NCBI RefSeq assembly: GCF_015533855.1
Contig: NZ_AP024154.1
Location: forward strand, 3,788,501 to 3,852,500
DNA length: 64,000 nt
Source of the DNA: Echinicola sp. 20G
GTDB lineage: Bacteria > Bacteroidota > Bacteroidia > Cytophagales > Cyclobacteriaceae
Direction of reading: 5' to 3'
The notes under the pieces were generated by a model that had not been told where the DNA came from, searched no databases, and saw nothing but the letters and a program-made list of their open reading frames with translations. Below are positions 16,752-28,100 of the stretch, piece after piece. Both the position numbers and the translations under genes were made by a program. The number at the start of each line of letters is the position of its first letter. Position 1 is the first letter of the stretch.

Positions 16752-17726
16752 TTACTCTTCTTCTTGCACATCAGCGACTTCATACTTGTCTTTTCCATCT
16801 AACTGAACAGGCTGATAATAGGTGTCACCATATTTTACATAGGTTTGATCTCCTACTTTAACTTCTTCAGCCCCCTCTGGTAAATGTTCGACAACAGCTC
16901 CGGAAGTAGGAGGGACTACAGTATATCCATCATCACTTTTTTCATAATAGGTGCCTCCATAGTAGTAATTATTGGTGGTCTCATTGATGACGACATTTTC
17001 TGAATTATCTGGAAGTACTTTGATGGTAGCTCCGACAGGTGCCTCCACGACGGTATAACCTCCATTACTTTCCACATAGTACACGCCTTGGTCATAATGA
17101 TATTTTTGATTTTCAACAGATATCACTATGGCTGTGGCAGCTAAAGTAGCCACAAAAAATCCCCATGGATGCCATACTGGTCCCCAATAGAAAGGTCTGA
17201 AAGGGTGATAGTAATAAGGATGGTAACAGTAGTACCTATATCTGCCATAACTGTAAGGAGGTCGGACGTAAGGTCTGGGGTTTCTCACCACAACAGTGCT
17301 TCTATTTCTTACATTAATATTGTTTCTGTTGTTGACATTGACGTTGACATTTTTACTATTATCAATGTTGACCCTGTTATTACTGCCTCTGTTGTTGCTT
17401 TTGATGTTGGACAAATTATTATTGCTTCCTCGATTATTTCCAATGTTTCTATTGTTTGAATTATTTTGGTTTCTTATGGTCTGATTATTTCTATTAGGAG
17501 TTGACCGTTGGTTAAGGTTATTAGGTCTGGATGAGGAGGTTCTAGCCCCTCCATTGATAGACCTTCCACTTGAGGCAGGTCTAGCGGCACTTCTATTTGC
17601 AGCTGGTCTTGCAGCGCCTCGGTTGTGATTTAACCTTTGAGCATTAGCTTCAATGGGCATATAAAGCATGGCCATAATTCCTATCGCCAACACAGATTGA
17701 ATGAGTTTATATATTGATATTTTCAT
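16752..17726 (-). CDS. DUF6515-like protein with Asn/Arg-rich low-complexity region
   Basis: 324 residues. Signal peptide or anchor at 1-29, then about 120 residues almost wholly of Asn, Arg, Ser and Gly (NNRNIGNNRGSNNNLSN and similar), then a Pro/Tyr-rich stretch (YVRPPYSYGRYRYYCYHPYY), one hydrophobic segment (FFVATLAATAIVISV), and two repeated beta units: GVYYVESNGGYTVVEAPVGA and TYYEKSDDGYTVVPPTSGA. The repeated YY-x-GYTVV units mark the DUF6515 family, which has no assigned role. It starts 11 bases after the DUF2092 gene. Confidence 0.75.
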   Translation of the reverse strand: MKISIYKLIQSVLAIGIMAMLYMPIEANAQRLNHNRGAARPAANRSAARPASSGRSINGGARTSSSRPNNLNQRSTPNRNNQTIRNQNNSNNRNIGNNRGSNNNLSNIKSNNRGSNNRVNIDNSKNVNVNVNNRNNINVRNRSTVVVRNPRPYVRPPYSYGRYRYYCYHPYYYHPFRPFYWGPVWHPWGFFVATLAATAIVISVENQKYHYDQGVYYVESNGGYTVVEAPVGATIKVLPDNSENVVINETTNNYYYGGTYYEKSDDGYTVVPPTSGAVVEHLPEGAEEVKVGDQTYVKYGDTYYQPVQLDGKDKYEVADVQEEE

Positions 17727-17737
17727 GGTGTTGTGGT

Positions 17738-18472
17738 TTAGTGTTTAGGAAGGATAGCTATTAATCTTGCTCCTGGAGGAGGTGAGAATTCAAATATGGA
17801 AGCAGGAATAACGGGATTAATTTCCCAGTTGGTAAATGTAGCTTCGTATTGAGGGAAGTTTTCTTTATCCTTGTGAATGATCAAAAGTTTGACAGGCAAG
17901 TTTGTAGCGTCGTTGGCTACCCAAATTTGGACAATCAAAGAATCATTGGAGGCGGCAATATGAAAGCAGTCTTTTCCATCTATTAGCTTGGATCCCAAAA
18001 ACTTCAACTTATCGAAATTCTCCAGGAGATCATCAGTAAAAGTAGGGTAGAAGAAATCTGCAGCAGGAAATTCTACATCGTAGTAATAATTCATACTATC
18101 AATGGTACTTAGGATATTGTTCGGTGCATTAACTGTAGTATAATTATTTTCACTAAAGGAATAATAAGTGAACACCTCTCCATTATAATAAAAGCCTCGA
18201 TGTCCATATTGACCTTTTGAATGGACCAACATTTTGTTTGGACCCTGCATATAAACTTCACTATCGTTGTGTTCTTTTTCAGTGCCCACTTCCATATTGG
18301 GAGTGTCGACCTCTGTAGTGATAGTATAATAACATGATTCGAGATCCCCTATGACTGAGGCCATATGATCCAAAATAAATACCGCTATAGGGTCGATATC
18401 CTCTTCCTGTTCTTGCGCAAAGGAGGAAATAGAGGGAATTGTTAAAACCAGAAATAATAATATTCTTTTCAT
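17738..18472 (-). CDS. DUF2092 periplasmic protein (LolA-like fold)
   Basis: 244 residues with signal peptide ending SFAQ. The body matches DUF2092: DPIAVFILDHMASVIGDLES at the start, then QGPNKMLVHSKGQYGHRGFYYNGEVFTYYS and a C-terminal ATFTNWEINPVIPASIFEFSPPPGA. DUF2092 proteins resemble the open beta-barrel of lipoprotein carrier LolA/LppX and may bind lipid. It is the first gene of the envelope run at 11391-18472; the 338-base gap upstream would hold the promoter. Confidence 0.85.
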   Translation of the reverse strand: MKRILLFLVLTIPSISSFAQEQEEDIDPIAVFILDHMASVIGDLESCYYTITTEVDTPNMEVGTEKEHNDSEVYMQGPNKMLVHSKGQYGHRGFYYNGEVFTYYSFSENNYTTVNAPNNILSTIDSMNYYYDVEFPAADFFYPTFTDDLLENFDKLKFLGSKLIDGKDCFHIAASNDSLIVQIWVANDATNLPVKLLIIHKDKENFPQYEATFTNWEINPVIPASIFEFSPPPGARLIAILPKH

Positions 18473-18810
18473 ATCAATTATAGTATTGTTTCAATTTTGG
18501 ACTATTATTCTTTGGGTATTTTTAAAATCAAGGCTATTAAATTATTACTTTTCATTACAGTACTGAGGAGGCATACTGTGTTTTGGGGTGATTTCAAATT
18601 GTTCCGTTTATTTCCCATTTTGCTACAAAAAATCAATGACTTGATCCTGGCTAGAATTGCAGAACTTCTGCATCATCCAATAGAAATTTTATGTAATTAT
18701 TGAATTAATTTAATTTACTAAGGATTAGTCTAGGAGTATTTAATATAAAATCAATAGCTGCCAATATTTATAGAATTTGGCATATGGGAATATTGTTGTT
18801 TTAAAGAGGT
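18473..18810. other. AT-rich intergenic region, promoter side of the envelope run
   Basis: Lies between the DUF2092 gene start (18472) and the end of an AraC regulator gene (18811), both on the minus strand. A weak 6-bp inverted repeat TGCCAA (18759-18764) / TTGGCA (18777-18782) has no T-run and does not convince me as a terminator. An open stretch at 18497-18703 on the plus strand encodes no recognisable protein. Confidence 0.4.
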
Positions 18811-19917
18811 CTAGAAAAAATGTTTTATGTAATCAGACGGATTGTAGCCGGTGTGCTTTTTAAATGAAGAAATAAAACTATGTCGATCGATAAAACCACT
18901 TTCCTTTGCGAGCAAATCCATAGTCATGTCATGATAGGCTTTTTCTTTGATGATATTTTGGCTGTATTGGATGCGTTTTAAATTGACATAGTCTTGGAAT
19001 TTAAGTCCGTTTTTCCGCTTCAGATAATCATTTAACTGATCTATTGAAATGCCCAGGTCTTTTGCCAATAGAGAAGGAGTGCAATCTTTTTTTAGATATG
19101 GGTGGTAGCTGTTTATATAGACTTCGATGGCGTCTTCATTTACATTTTTTGGTTTGCCCACCATGGTCTGGGGGTAGGTAAATGGGTTGGTTTTTATTTT
19201 GGAAGGCAGCTCTTTGTGGCTAATGTCTTTGATTCCAAATAACAGAAATGGCCTAAGAAAAAGAGAAAGGGATAAGAACAATCCACAAATGGCTTCTATC
19301 GTAATAGACTCTAAGAAAAATGTCTCATAAAAACCAAACATTTGGAAGATGAAGAAAGGTATAAATAACATTGTTTGAATGACCAAATAAGCCACAGTCC
19401 ATCGAAGCCAATGAACATTGATATGTATAAAACCTTTTTTGCTGATGTTACGGAGTTTTTGAATCAGATTGACTTCCATGATCCAATAGATAGCCATTTG
19501 TATATGCAATGATATTATGATAATCTCTGCTATCCATAAAGTGGGGAGAAAGTATTGATAAAGGGCGATCAAAAAAATACCTAAAGGAAACACAACGTGC
19601 ACAGAATGTTGCATGTTGAGAGTACTAGCTTTTGCCAATGTATTAAAATAGAGGTAATTCAAAGGCATAAAAATTGAAACAGCAAAAACTATAAATACGT
19701 CGAATAGTGAAAAATCAAATGGGGAAGAGCTAGTGTTGTTGAGGAAATACAGGATGTGCCATACGAATAAGGAAAAAAAAGCTATTGAAAGAACCTGTTT
19801 GGACTTTTTTTGGCCCTCAACCAAGTTAGGGTACCACCATAAGATGATTGCAATCATCATCGAAGTAATGGCAGCCATAAAATGAATGATTGTGTTCAAT
19901 GTCAATTGTATTGGCAT
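18811..19917 (-). CDS. AraC-family regulator with multi-TM N-terminus
   Basis: 368 residues. Residues ~1-235 hold about seven hydrophobic segments; the C-terminal ~105 residues are an AraC-type double helix-turn-helix (LLAKDLGISIDQLNDYLKRK for the first helix pair; HDMTMDLLAKESGFIDRHSF, then ISSFKKHTGYNPSDYIK for the second). A membrane domain fused directly to an AraC DNA-binding domain is common in Bacteroidota and would let an envelope signal act on transcription without a phosphorelay. It is a paralogue of the next gene upstream. Targets are unknown. Confidence 0.85.
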   Translation of the reverse strand: MPIQLTLNTIIHFMAAITSMMIAIILWWYPNLVEGQKKSKQVLSIAFFSLFVWHILYFLNNTSSSPFDFSLFDVFIVFAVSIFMPLNYLYFNTLAKASTLNMQHSVHVVFPLGIFLIALYQYFLPTLWIAEIIIISLHIQMAIYWIMEVNLIQKLRNISKKGFIHINVHWLRWTVAYLVIQTMLFIPFFIFQMFGFYETFFLESITIEAICGLFLSLSLFLRPFLLFGIKDISHKELPSKIKTNPFTYPQTMVGKPKNVNEDAIEVYINSYHPYLKKDCTPSLLAKDLGISIDQLNDYLKRKNGLKFQDYVNLKRIQYSQNIIKEKAYHDMTMDLLAKESGFIDRHSFISSFKKHTGYNPSDYIKHFF

Positions 19918-20112
19918 GGGTTCTTCTAGGTAGTAGTCAGAAAACTTCCGATGTAAAGATTTGAAACACTTCAGTAACTATATGATAAATAATTATTGAG
20001 TCTGAAGTGTTAAAAAAAACATCTTATGCCCTAAAGTAATGAAATGACGATTGAATTATGGGTGATATAATGTTTAAAATGCCAAGAATTATAATGTTTT
20101 GAAAATCAGTGA

Positions 20113-21300
20113 TTATTTGTATTTTTTTATAAACTCCGAAGGTGTTTTTCCAGCAAATTTTTTGAAGGCTGCGGTAAAAGAATTTCTATTGGAAAAGCCA
20201 CAGTCGTAGCCTAACCCTTCCAGGGTAATGTTTCGCCATTCTCCTTCAGCAATTTTCTTTTTACAATACTCAATGCGATAACGATTTAAAAAATCACTGA
20301 AATTCACTCCTTTTTCTTTATTGATAAAAGAACTCATTATATAAAGAGGGACATCAAGATCTCTTGACAAATCTTTAAGGTTATACCCTTGGTTAAGGAA
20401 AGGTTCATTTGATTCAATGTGTTCTGTAAGTTTGCTATCTATCTCAATAATTTTGGCTTTGCTTAAGAATTTTGATGAGTTAGTTGATGAGGCCTTTACT
20501 TTTTCTACAGCAGGAATTTTATCATTAATAGGTACTAATACTTTGGAGAGACCATAAAGTAATTCAGGTCTACTAAATAAATAGGCGGCACTAAGAATGA
20601 TAACAAAGGCACCGGAAAAGTCACTAATGATATGGTTAATTGAGTTTTCAAACGGTGAACTATTATTAATGAAATAGGGGTAAAATAAGAAAAACTGCAC
20701 ACAACAGAAGAAGAACAGCCAGTTTACAGTAGTTTTATTGGCTTCTTTTACATCATTATCTCCATGTCTCACAAACCGGATGATCATCCATATCTGAAGC
20801 ATCCAGTAAATTCCAAAAGTAATGTGATACAATACGATAATAATTTCTGAAGGAATGATACCAATTTGATTAGAAACACTTGATGTGATGATCGGGTCGT
20901 TGATCAAGTTTTGCAAGAAAATGACTTTTTCTTCATGGGGCAAAATCAAATAGGGGATGTAATCAATTATTACTAGTGCGAACGGTAGAAAATGCAAAAG
21001 ATCTCGCTTTCTTGGGTGCTCTTTTTGTAAAACGGAGCGTATATACAAAAAGGAGAGGGGGGTAAAGAGGAAACATAGGATGTTCCCAAATTTATACATA
21101 TCAGGCAACTTAAATAAGTAATCACTTCCCATGATTGCTTCCCCTATTAAATTGAGTGTGAGTATAATAAAAGTGAAACTGAGCAATTTTCTGGATTTTT
21201 GTTCCGAATTGGGGAAGGCCCACAGTATAACGGCAGTTACAAGACCTACTGTTATGGCTAATAGGTATACAACAGTTAAAGGGTTTATGTTGTTTTCCAT
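20113..21300 (-). CDS. AraC-family regulator with multi-TM N-terminus (paralogue)
   Basis: 395 residues with the same layout: about seven hydrophobic segments up to ~250, a linker with a short acidic region, then an AraC domain (NLKDLSRDLDVPLYIMSSFI; ITLEGLGYDCGFSNRNSFTA; AFKKFAGKTPSEFIKKYK). It is separated from the other AraC gene by 195 bases on the same strand and is divergent from the giant surface-protein gene across an 896-base gap, so control of that gene is possible but only inferred. Confidence 0.85.
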   Translation of the reverse strand: MENNINPLTVVYLLAITVGLVTAVILWAFPNSEQKSRKLLSFTFIILTLNLIGEAIMGSDYLFKLPDMYKFGNILCFLFTPLSFLYIRSVLQKEHPRKRDLLHFLPFALVIIDYIPYLILPHEEKVIFLQNLINDPIITSSVSNQIGIIPSEIIIVLYHITFGIYWMLQIWMIIRFVRHGDNDVKEANKTTVNWLFFFCCVQFFLFYPYFINNSSPFENSINHIISDFSGAFVIILSAAYLFSRPELLYGLSKVLVPINDKIPAVEKVKASSTNSSKFLSKAKIIEIDSKLTEHIESNEPFLNQGYNLKDLSRDLDVPLYIMSSFINKEKGVNFSDFLNRYRIEYCKKKIAEGEWRNITLEGLGYDCGFSNRNSFTAAFKKFAGKTPSEFIKKYK

Positions 21301-22196
21301 AATCTAAAAATATCAATTTTACAATTCAATCAAGAAATAAAATTGCTCTTAGAATTAATGTGATTTCCTTGAGCATCTACTTATTTTAATTAAGTGCTAT
21401 GCTTTATTTTATAGTTATCTATAATTTAAAAACATAAAAAACTTTGAATCAATTTTCAATAATATAACTACTACAAATATAAAAGAAATAACCAAAAGAT
21501 AGTTTGTTTATAAAAAAACTTGTTTGAGTGATAATATAAGCTTCAAATGATTGGAAATTGAATACTCCATTTGTTACATTAAATTAAAACTTAATTTGTC
21601 CAAATGCACTATTTATACTCGTTTTCAAAAAAATAGTTGTATAAGAAAAATATAGTTTAAGTTAATTTTTTGTTAATTAAAGGATTGAATAGCTTACTGT
21701 ATTAAGCATATGACCTAATTTTTATTTTGTAGTGATAAAAACTTTGCACATGTCTTACTCATTTTGGATTAGTACTTTAATCATTAACTATTTCTGAAAA
21801 ACCCAATAATATAATTGCCTGTAATAATTGAAATTAAATTTTAGTTTGAATAAAGCTTTATTGTCAAACATTCAACCTTAAGGCGGGTATTAATTGAGTT
21901 TTTTTGCAAATAATTAGCGAATTCATTCAATTCTCTAGCATTTAAATTTTTGAATTTCACATTTAAAAGGAAAATTGTTGTGAACTACATTCCTGATATC
22001 TATTTCAGAAATTATAATTCAAATGTTCATCTGTCTTAAAGTGTTAAGAATCTACAGTTTAGTTTTTGAAAACGGATTTTAATGTTCGTTGCTTTTAACC
22101 AAGTGAATTGATTTGTTTCATGCTTTTTAATGATGTTGAACCTCCCAAAGTTACTTGGAGTGATTTGATATTATTAATTAAAACTTACTTAAAGCC
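21301..22196. promoter_or_regulatory. Long AT-rich intergenic region upstream of the giant protein gene, with palindrome
   Basis: 896 bases with no convincing gene. The clearest structure is a near-palindrome at 21844-21869, arms GTTTGAATAAAG and CTTTATTGTCAAAC, which pair fully apart from a two-base bulge and have no loop. It could be a regulator site or a long-leader structure, about 330 bases before the ATG at 22197. The length of the gap and its position between a membrane AraC regulator and the giant gene make complex control plausible. I could not place a promoter. Confidence 0.5.
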
Positions 22197-25100
22197 ATGG
22201 TCATAAGACAAAGTGCCATATTAGTTTTAATTGCTTTTTTTAGTTTAACTGATCAAATAGCATATGCGAAAAGTTATAAAGATGGATCCGCTACAGCATT
22301 CACTTATCATGAGGCCTTTGTCAATGATTTAATCATAGATCAAACGGTGAATAATAATTCTCCTGAAGTTGGAAGCGAGATAATTTTGACACTTTCTGTG
22401 AACAATAACAGTGAAGATCCTGCAACGGGTGTGGTTGTAAGCAGTCCATTGCCCAGTGGATTATCTTATGTCAGGGACAATGGTGGCGGTACTTATGATT
22501 CAGGTTCTGGTGAATGGGGAATAGGAGGGTTGGATCCCAATCAGTCCATTTCTTTAGAAATAACAGCCAAGGTTAATGCCAGTGGAAATTATCAGGTTAA
22601 TGGAAGTGTGAGTGGAGATCAAATAGACTTAGTTCCTTCAAACAATTCAAATTCTCTGACAATTACCCCGATTCCGATTGCAGACGTATCTATTGGCAAA
22701 ACGGTAAGTTCAATGACACCCAATATTGGAGATGAAGTGACGTTTACCATAATCTTGGACAATATGGGGCCATCTGCTGCCAGCGCTGTACAGGTGGAAG
22801 ATCAATTACCAAACGGTTATTCATATGTTTCCAGTAATGCCAGTCAGGGTTCTTATAACAGTAATACAGGAATATGGAATGTAGGATCAATAAGTTTTAA
22901 TGATCAGGTCACTCTAAACATTAAAGCAATAGTGCTTCAACCAATTGGTAGTATCAACTATAACAATACAACAAGTGTTGTTAACCAAGCAGAGATTGAT
23001 CCTGTTGCTGATAACAATACAGCTTCTATTTCTACCGAGCCAGTTGCTAATCCTAGTTGGACCATTAGCAAATCCAGTAACACGCCCAATTATTCCAGTC
23101 CAGGCGATGAAATTATTTATGATATTAGATTAGAGAATACCGGTAATGTGAATATCAGTGAGGTAAGTCTTGTGGATGAACAAGTGGACTCAGGTCCAAA
23201 TCTGACCAATGGCGATAGTAACGGGGACAATATTTTAAATCCTGGAGAAATTTGGGTTTTTAGGGCTACTTATAATGTGACCCAAGAAGATATAGATAAT
23301 GGTTCGTTTACCAATACCGTCTCGGCTCGGGGAAGCCCTTTGGAGGGGGATCTTGATGAAGTAACAGACCAGGAAACAGTCAATGCCAGTCAAAACCCGT
23401 CATGGATTTTATCCAAGTCCAGTACCAGCTCACCCAATGAATTTGATCGTCCTGGAGATGTATTGACTTATGAATTGATAATTGAAAACACCGGTAATGT
23501 TTCTATCAGCAGCCTAACCCTCTCCGACAATCAAGCAGATGAAGCGCCGACTTATATCAGTGGGGATGAAGATAATGATGGGGTTTTGGATGTAGAAGAG
23601 TCATGGACCTATAGCGTAAGCTATACCGTGACTCAAGAAGACGTTGACAATGGATCGTTTACCAATAATGCTGCTGCTTCAGGGGTTGCGGCGGGAGGAA
23701 CCCTGTCCGATGCTACTGCCACTGAAACAGTAAATGCTGTACAATTACCTGCGTGGACCATTAGCAAATCCAGTGTGACTACACCTAATTCCTACACCAA
23801 TGTAGGAGATGAACTTATTTATAGCATTGATGTAGAAAACACTGGCAATGTTTCTATTGCTAATGTAAATATTAGTGATCCAGGTGCGAGTTCAGGTCCC
23901 GAATACAGCTCCGGTGACATCAATGATAATAATGTTTTAGATGTAGGAGAAACCTGGACTTATACGGCTGGTTACATAGTCTCACAAGAAGATATTGACA
24001 ATGGTTCTTACACCAATACTGTTACTGCTTCAGGAGATCCTTCTGGAGGAGATTTGCCCGATGTGAATGATACCGAAACCATACCGGCCAATCAGGAACC
24101 TTCTTGGACTCTTTCCAAATCTGCTATTACTACAGGAGGATATACTGATCCTGGAGATGTCATTGAATATGAAATTTTGGTTAGTAATACAGGAAATGTT
24201 TCCATTTCAGAAGTAATTATAGACGATGAGGAAGCGACAAATGGAGCTGTATATCAATCAGGTGATTCGGATAATGATGAAGTGTTGGATGTGGGTGAAA
24301 CTTGGGTGTATACGGCTTCCTATGAGGTTACTCAAGAAGATATTGACGCAGGCAGTTATACCAATACGGCCACAGCTAGTGCAGTTCCTGCTGGTGGAAA
24401 TATAGATGACCTAACTGCCAATGAAACGGTGAATGCCAACCAAAACCCCAGTTGGGAGATAAGCAAAACCACAGGGGAGGTCAGCTATTCAGAGTTGGGT
24501 CAGACTTTGACTTATGAAATCACCTTAACCAATAGAGGAAATGTTTCTATATCGAATGTAGTGGTCAGTGATCCGCAGGCTACAGAAGGACCGACTTACC
24601 TTTCTGGTGATGTAGGAGTAGATGAAATAATGGGGCCAGGGGAAACTTGGACATACTCAGCGAGTCACGAAGTCACCAATGAGGATCTTGATAACGGTTC
24701 ATTTACCAATACCGTGACCGCTACAGGCGATCCTGCTGGAGGAGTTTTGGATGAGACAAATGATGAGATAACCATAAACGCAGTACAGGATCCATCTTTT
24801 ACAGTGTTAAAAGTGGCTGATAAGAATGGATACAGTGAGGTTGGGGAAGTAATTACCTATACGATTTACCTCAATAATAATGGTAACGTTTCTTTATTTG
24901 ACCTACGAGTTACTGACCCCTTGACCCGTTTGGATGATGGCATTGATGTATTCTATGCAGGAGACACCATATCATTTACGACTACCCATACTGTTACCCA
25001 AGAAGATATTGATAATGGTAGCATTGAGAATGTTGCTTCCATTTCAGCAACGGATCCTGAGGGGAATGAGTTGACGAGTAGTGACGATGAAATTATCAAT

Positions 25101-28100
25101 GCTTCTCAAACTCCAAAACTGACCATTAGTAAGTCTTCTGCGCAAACAGAATACGATGCGGTCAATGAAGAATTGGTATATACCATCCTAGTTGAAAATA
25201 CAGGTAACATAACCATTGAAAATCCTGTGGTCAATGATCCTCAAGCAAGCACTGGCCCTACTTATCAGTCTGGGGATTCCGATTCTGATGGAATTCTGGA
25301 TGTAGGAGAAATCTGGACTTACACTGCTACTTATTTAGTTACCCAAGAAGATATAGATAATGGTAGTTTTACCAATACCGCAACCGCTTCAGGAGATCCT
25401 GTAAGTGGCACACTTAGAGAAGAAAGTGCAAGCGAGATGGTAAATGGTATCCAATTACCTGAGTGGACCATCCAAAAAACCAATACCAATACACCAAATT
25501 CTTTCTCCCAAGCTGGTGATGAGCTGACCTATGATATTGTGATCACCAATACCGGAAATGTTTCCATTAATAATGTAGACGTTTTTGACCCAACAGCTAC
25601 CACAGGACCAATTTATCAATCAGGAGATGTGGATGGTGATGAGGTATTGGATGTAGGAGAGTCATGGGTGTATTTGGTAACCTATACAGTAACTCAGGCC
25701 AATGTAGACGCTGGAAGTTACTCCAATACCGCTTCAGCTAATGGAAATTCAATTGGGGGCACCCTCCCAGAAGTGAGCGATGAAGAAACTGTTGTTGCGG
25801 AGCAAGTTCCTGCATGGACTTTGACCAAAACGGCCAATAAGGATACCTATCAGGAGGTAGGAGAAACTATTACTTATAGCATTGAAGTGGAAAACACAGG
25901 CAATGTGTCTATTTCAAACCCAGTGGTGGATGATCCCCAAGCTAGCAGTGGCCCGACTTATCAATCTGGAGATACAGATAGCGATGGACAGATAGATCCT
26001 GGAGAAATTTGGGTTTATCAAGCTAGCTATGTTGTAAGTCAAGAAGATATCATTAATGGTAGTTTTACGAATACCGCTACTGCTTCAGGAACTCCTTCAG
26101 GAGGGGATTTGACAGATGCCTCGGATGAAATTACAGTAAATGCCATTCAGGTTTCTGAATTAAGTTTGGATAAATCGGTTTCACAAGCCACCTACTCAGA
26201 AGATGGAGTGGTTCTGGAGTACACCATTGTAGTAAGCAACAGTGGTAATATGCCTGTCTCTGATATAAATGTTTCAGACCCTCTTCTTGGGATAGATGAA
26301 AGCATTGATTCACTTGACCCAGGAGACAGCCAAACTTTTACCGGCTCCTATACGATTACACAAGAGGATCTGGACAACGGCAGTATAACAAATGTAGCTA
26401 CTGTATCAGGGGAAGACATTGAGGGAGCTTCAGTAGATGATACAGATGAGGCTACTTCCACTGCCATTCAAAATCCATCTATTAGTATTGAAAAAGAGCT
26501 CAGTGATGAAGGCTTTAGTGAAGAGGGAGACCAGCTTAATTATACTATCACCGTAACCAATACAGGGAATGTTACCTTAAGTAATGTCCAAGTAACGGAT
26601 CCATTGACTGGTTTGGACCAAAACATCCCTTCATTAGAACCGGGTGAATCCGTTGATATCAATACAACTTACACAGTTACACAAGAGGATGTGGACAATG
26701 GTGTGGTGACCAATACAGCATCGGTTATAGGCCAAGACCCTAATGGAGCTGATGTTTCAGATACAGATGATGAAACAATCAATGGAGCCCAAACAGGAGA
26801 TTTAGATGTTAAAAAGACAGTAGAAGAAAGTGGGTTTTATGAAGCTGGAGATGAACTACATTACACACTTACGCTGACAAATAATGGAAATGTTGATGTA
26901 ACGGATATCACATTGACTGATCCTTTGACCGGCCTTACAGAAACGATTGACTTATTAGAGCCTGGAGAAAGTCTGACTTTTTCGACCACCTATACAGTGA
27001 CCCAGGAAGATGTAGATAATGGAATGGTTTTGAATACAGTTAATGTCACAGGAACTGATCCTGACGGAAATACAGTAACTGATACAGATGATATTGCACT
27101 TAACGGATCTCAAAATCCAGAACTTACCGTTAACAAAACTTCCGTAGAAAGTGAATACAATTCTGCAGGGGACGTCATCACTTATCAAATAGTTATTACC
27201 AATACTGGAAATGTGACCATTACGGATATAGTGGTAACTGATCCATTAACTGGGGCTAATGAGACCATTCCAGAATTGGCACCTGGAGAATCATACACAA
27301 TTAATACTGATTATACCGTGACAGCTGATGATGTTTCCAATGGAAACATTGCGAATGTAGCTACAGCCACAGGTCAAGATCCAAACGGAAATGATGTAAG
27401 CGATGGTGATGCAAATAATATTTCCATAAGTGGAACAGATAGGTATGAAATAAGGATTTTAAAAGATGTTCAGGAATTTGGTTACAGTGAAGCAGGCCAA
27501 ATATTGAACTATACGATTGTAGTCCGAAATAGAGGGACTGTTTTATTGGAAAATATTTTGGTTACAGATCCATTAACTGGACTAAATGAAACAATACCTT
27601 CTTTAACCCCTGGCCAAGCAGAGACCTTTAATGAGACTTATACTGTCACACAGTTAGATGTTGATAATGGAATTATAAATAATACTGCAACAGCAGCAAC
27701 CAATACTCCAGTTACCTTAAGTGAAAGTGTAGATGAGTCGATTGTAGGAGCACAGACACCAGCAATAAAATTGAGGAAAACGGTGGAAGAATCAGGTTAT
27801 GAATTACCAGGAGAAGTATTGACCTACAATGTAGAAGTAGAAAATACAGGTAATGTGACTTTGAGTACTGTGAATGTAACTGATCCTCTTACAGGTTCTG
27901 ATGAGACTTTGGCAAGCCTTGCTCCTGATGAAGTTCAAACTTTTACTTTCAATTATACAGTTACCCAGGAAGACGTTGATCGTGGATATGTTGAAAATAT
28001 AGCCAGTGTCACCTCAACAGCTCCTAAAGGAGAGATAATTGAGGATGGAGATACGGTCAGGTTAAGTGGGGCTCAAAATACCAAATTGTCCCTAATTAAG

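Noticed and set aside
18497..18703. Possible 68-residue plus-strand protein between the DUF2092 and AraC genes
   Set aside because: Low-complexity hydrophobic composition, no family and no coding-like codon pattern; it lies in a promoter-like AT-rich gap.
18759..18782. TGCCAA/TTGGCA hairpin as a terminator of the AraC gene
   Set aside because: Only 6 bp, a 12-base loop and no T-run on the minus strand.
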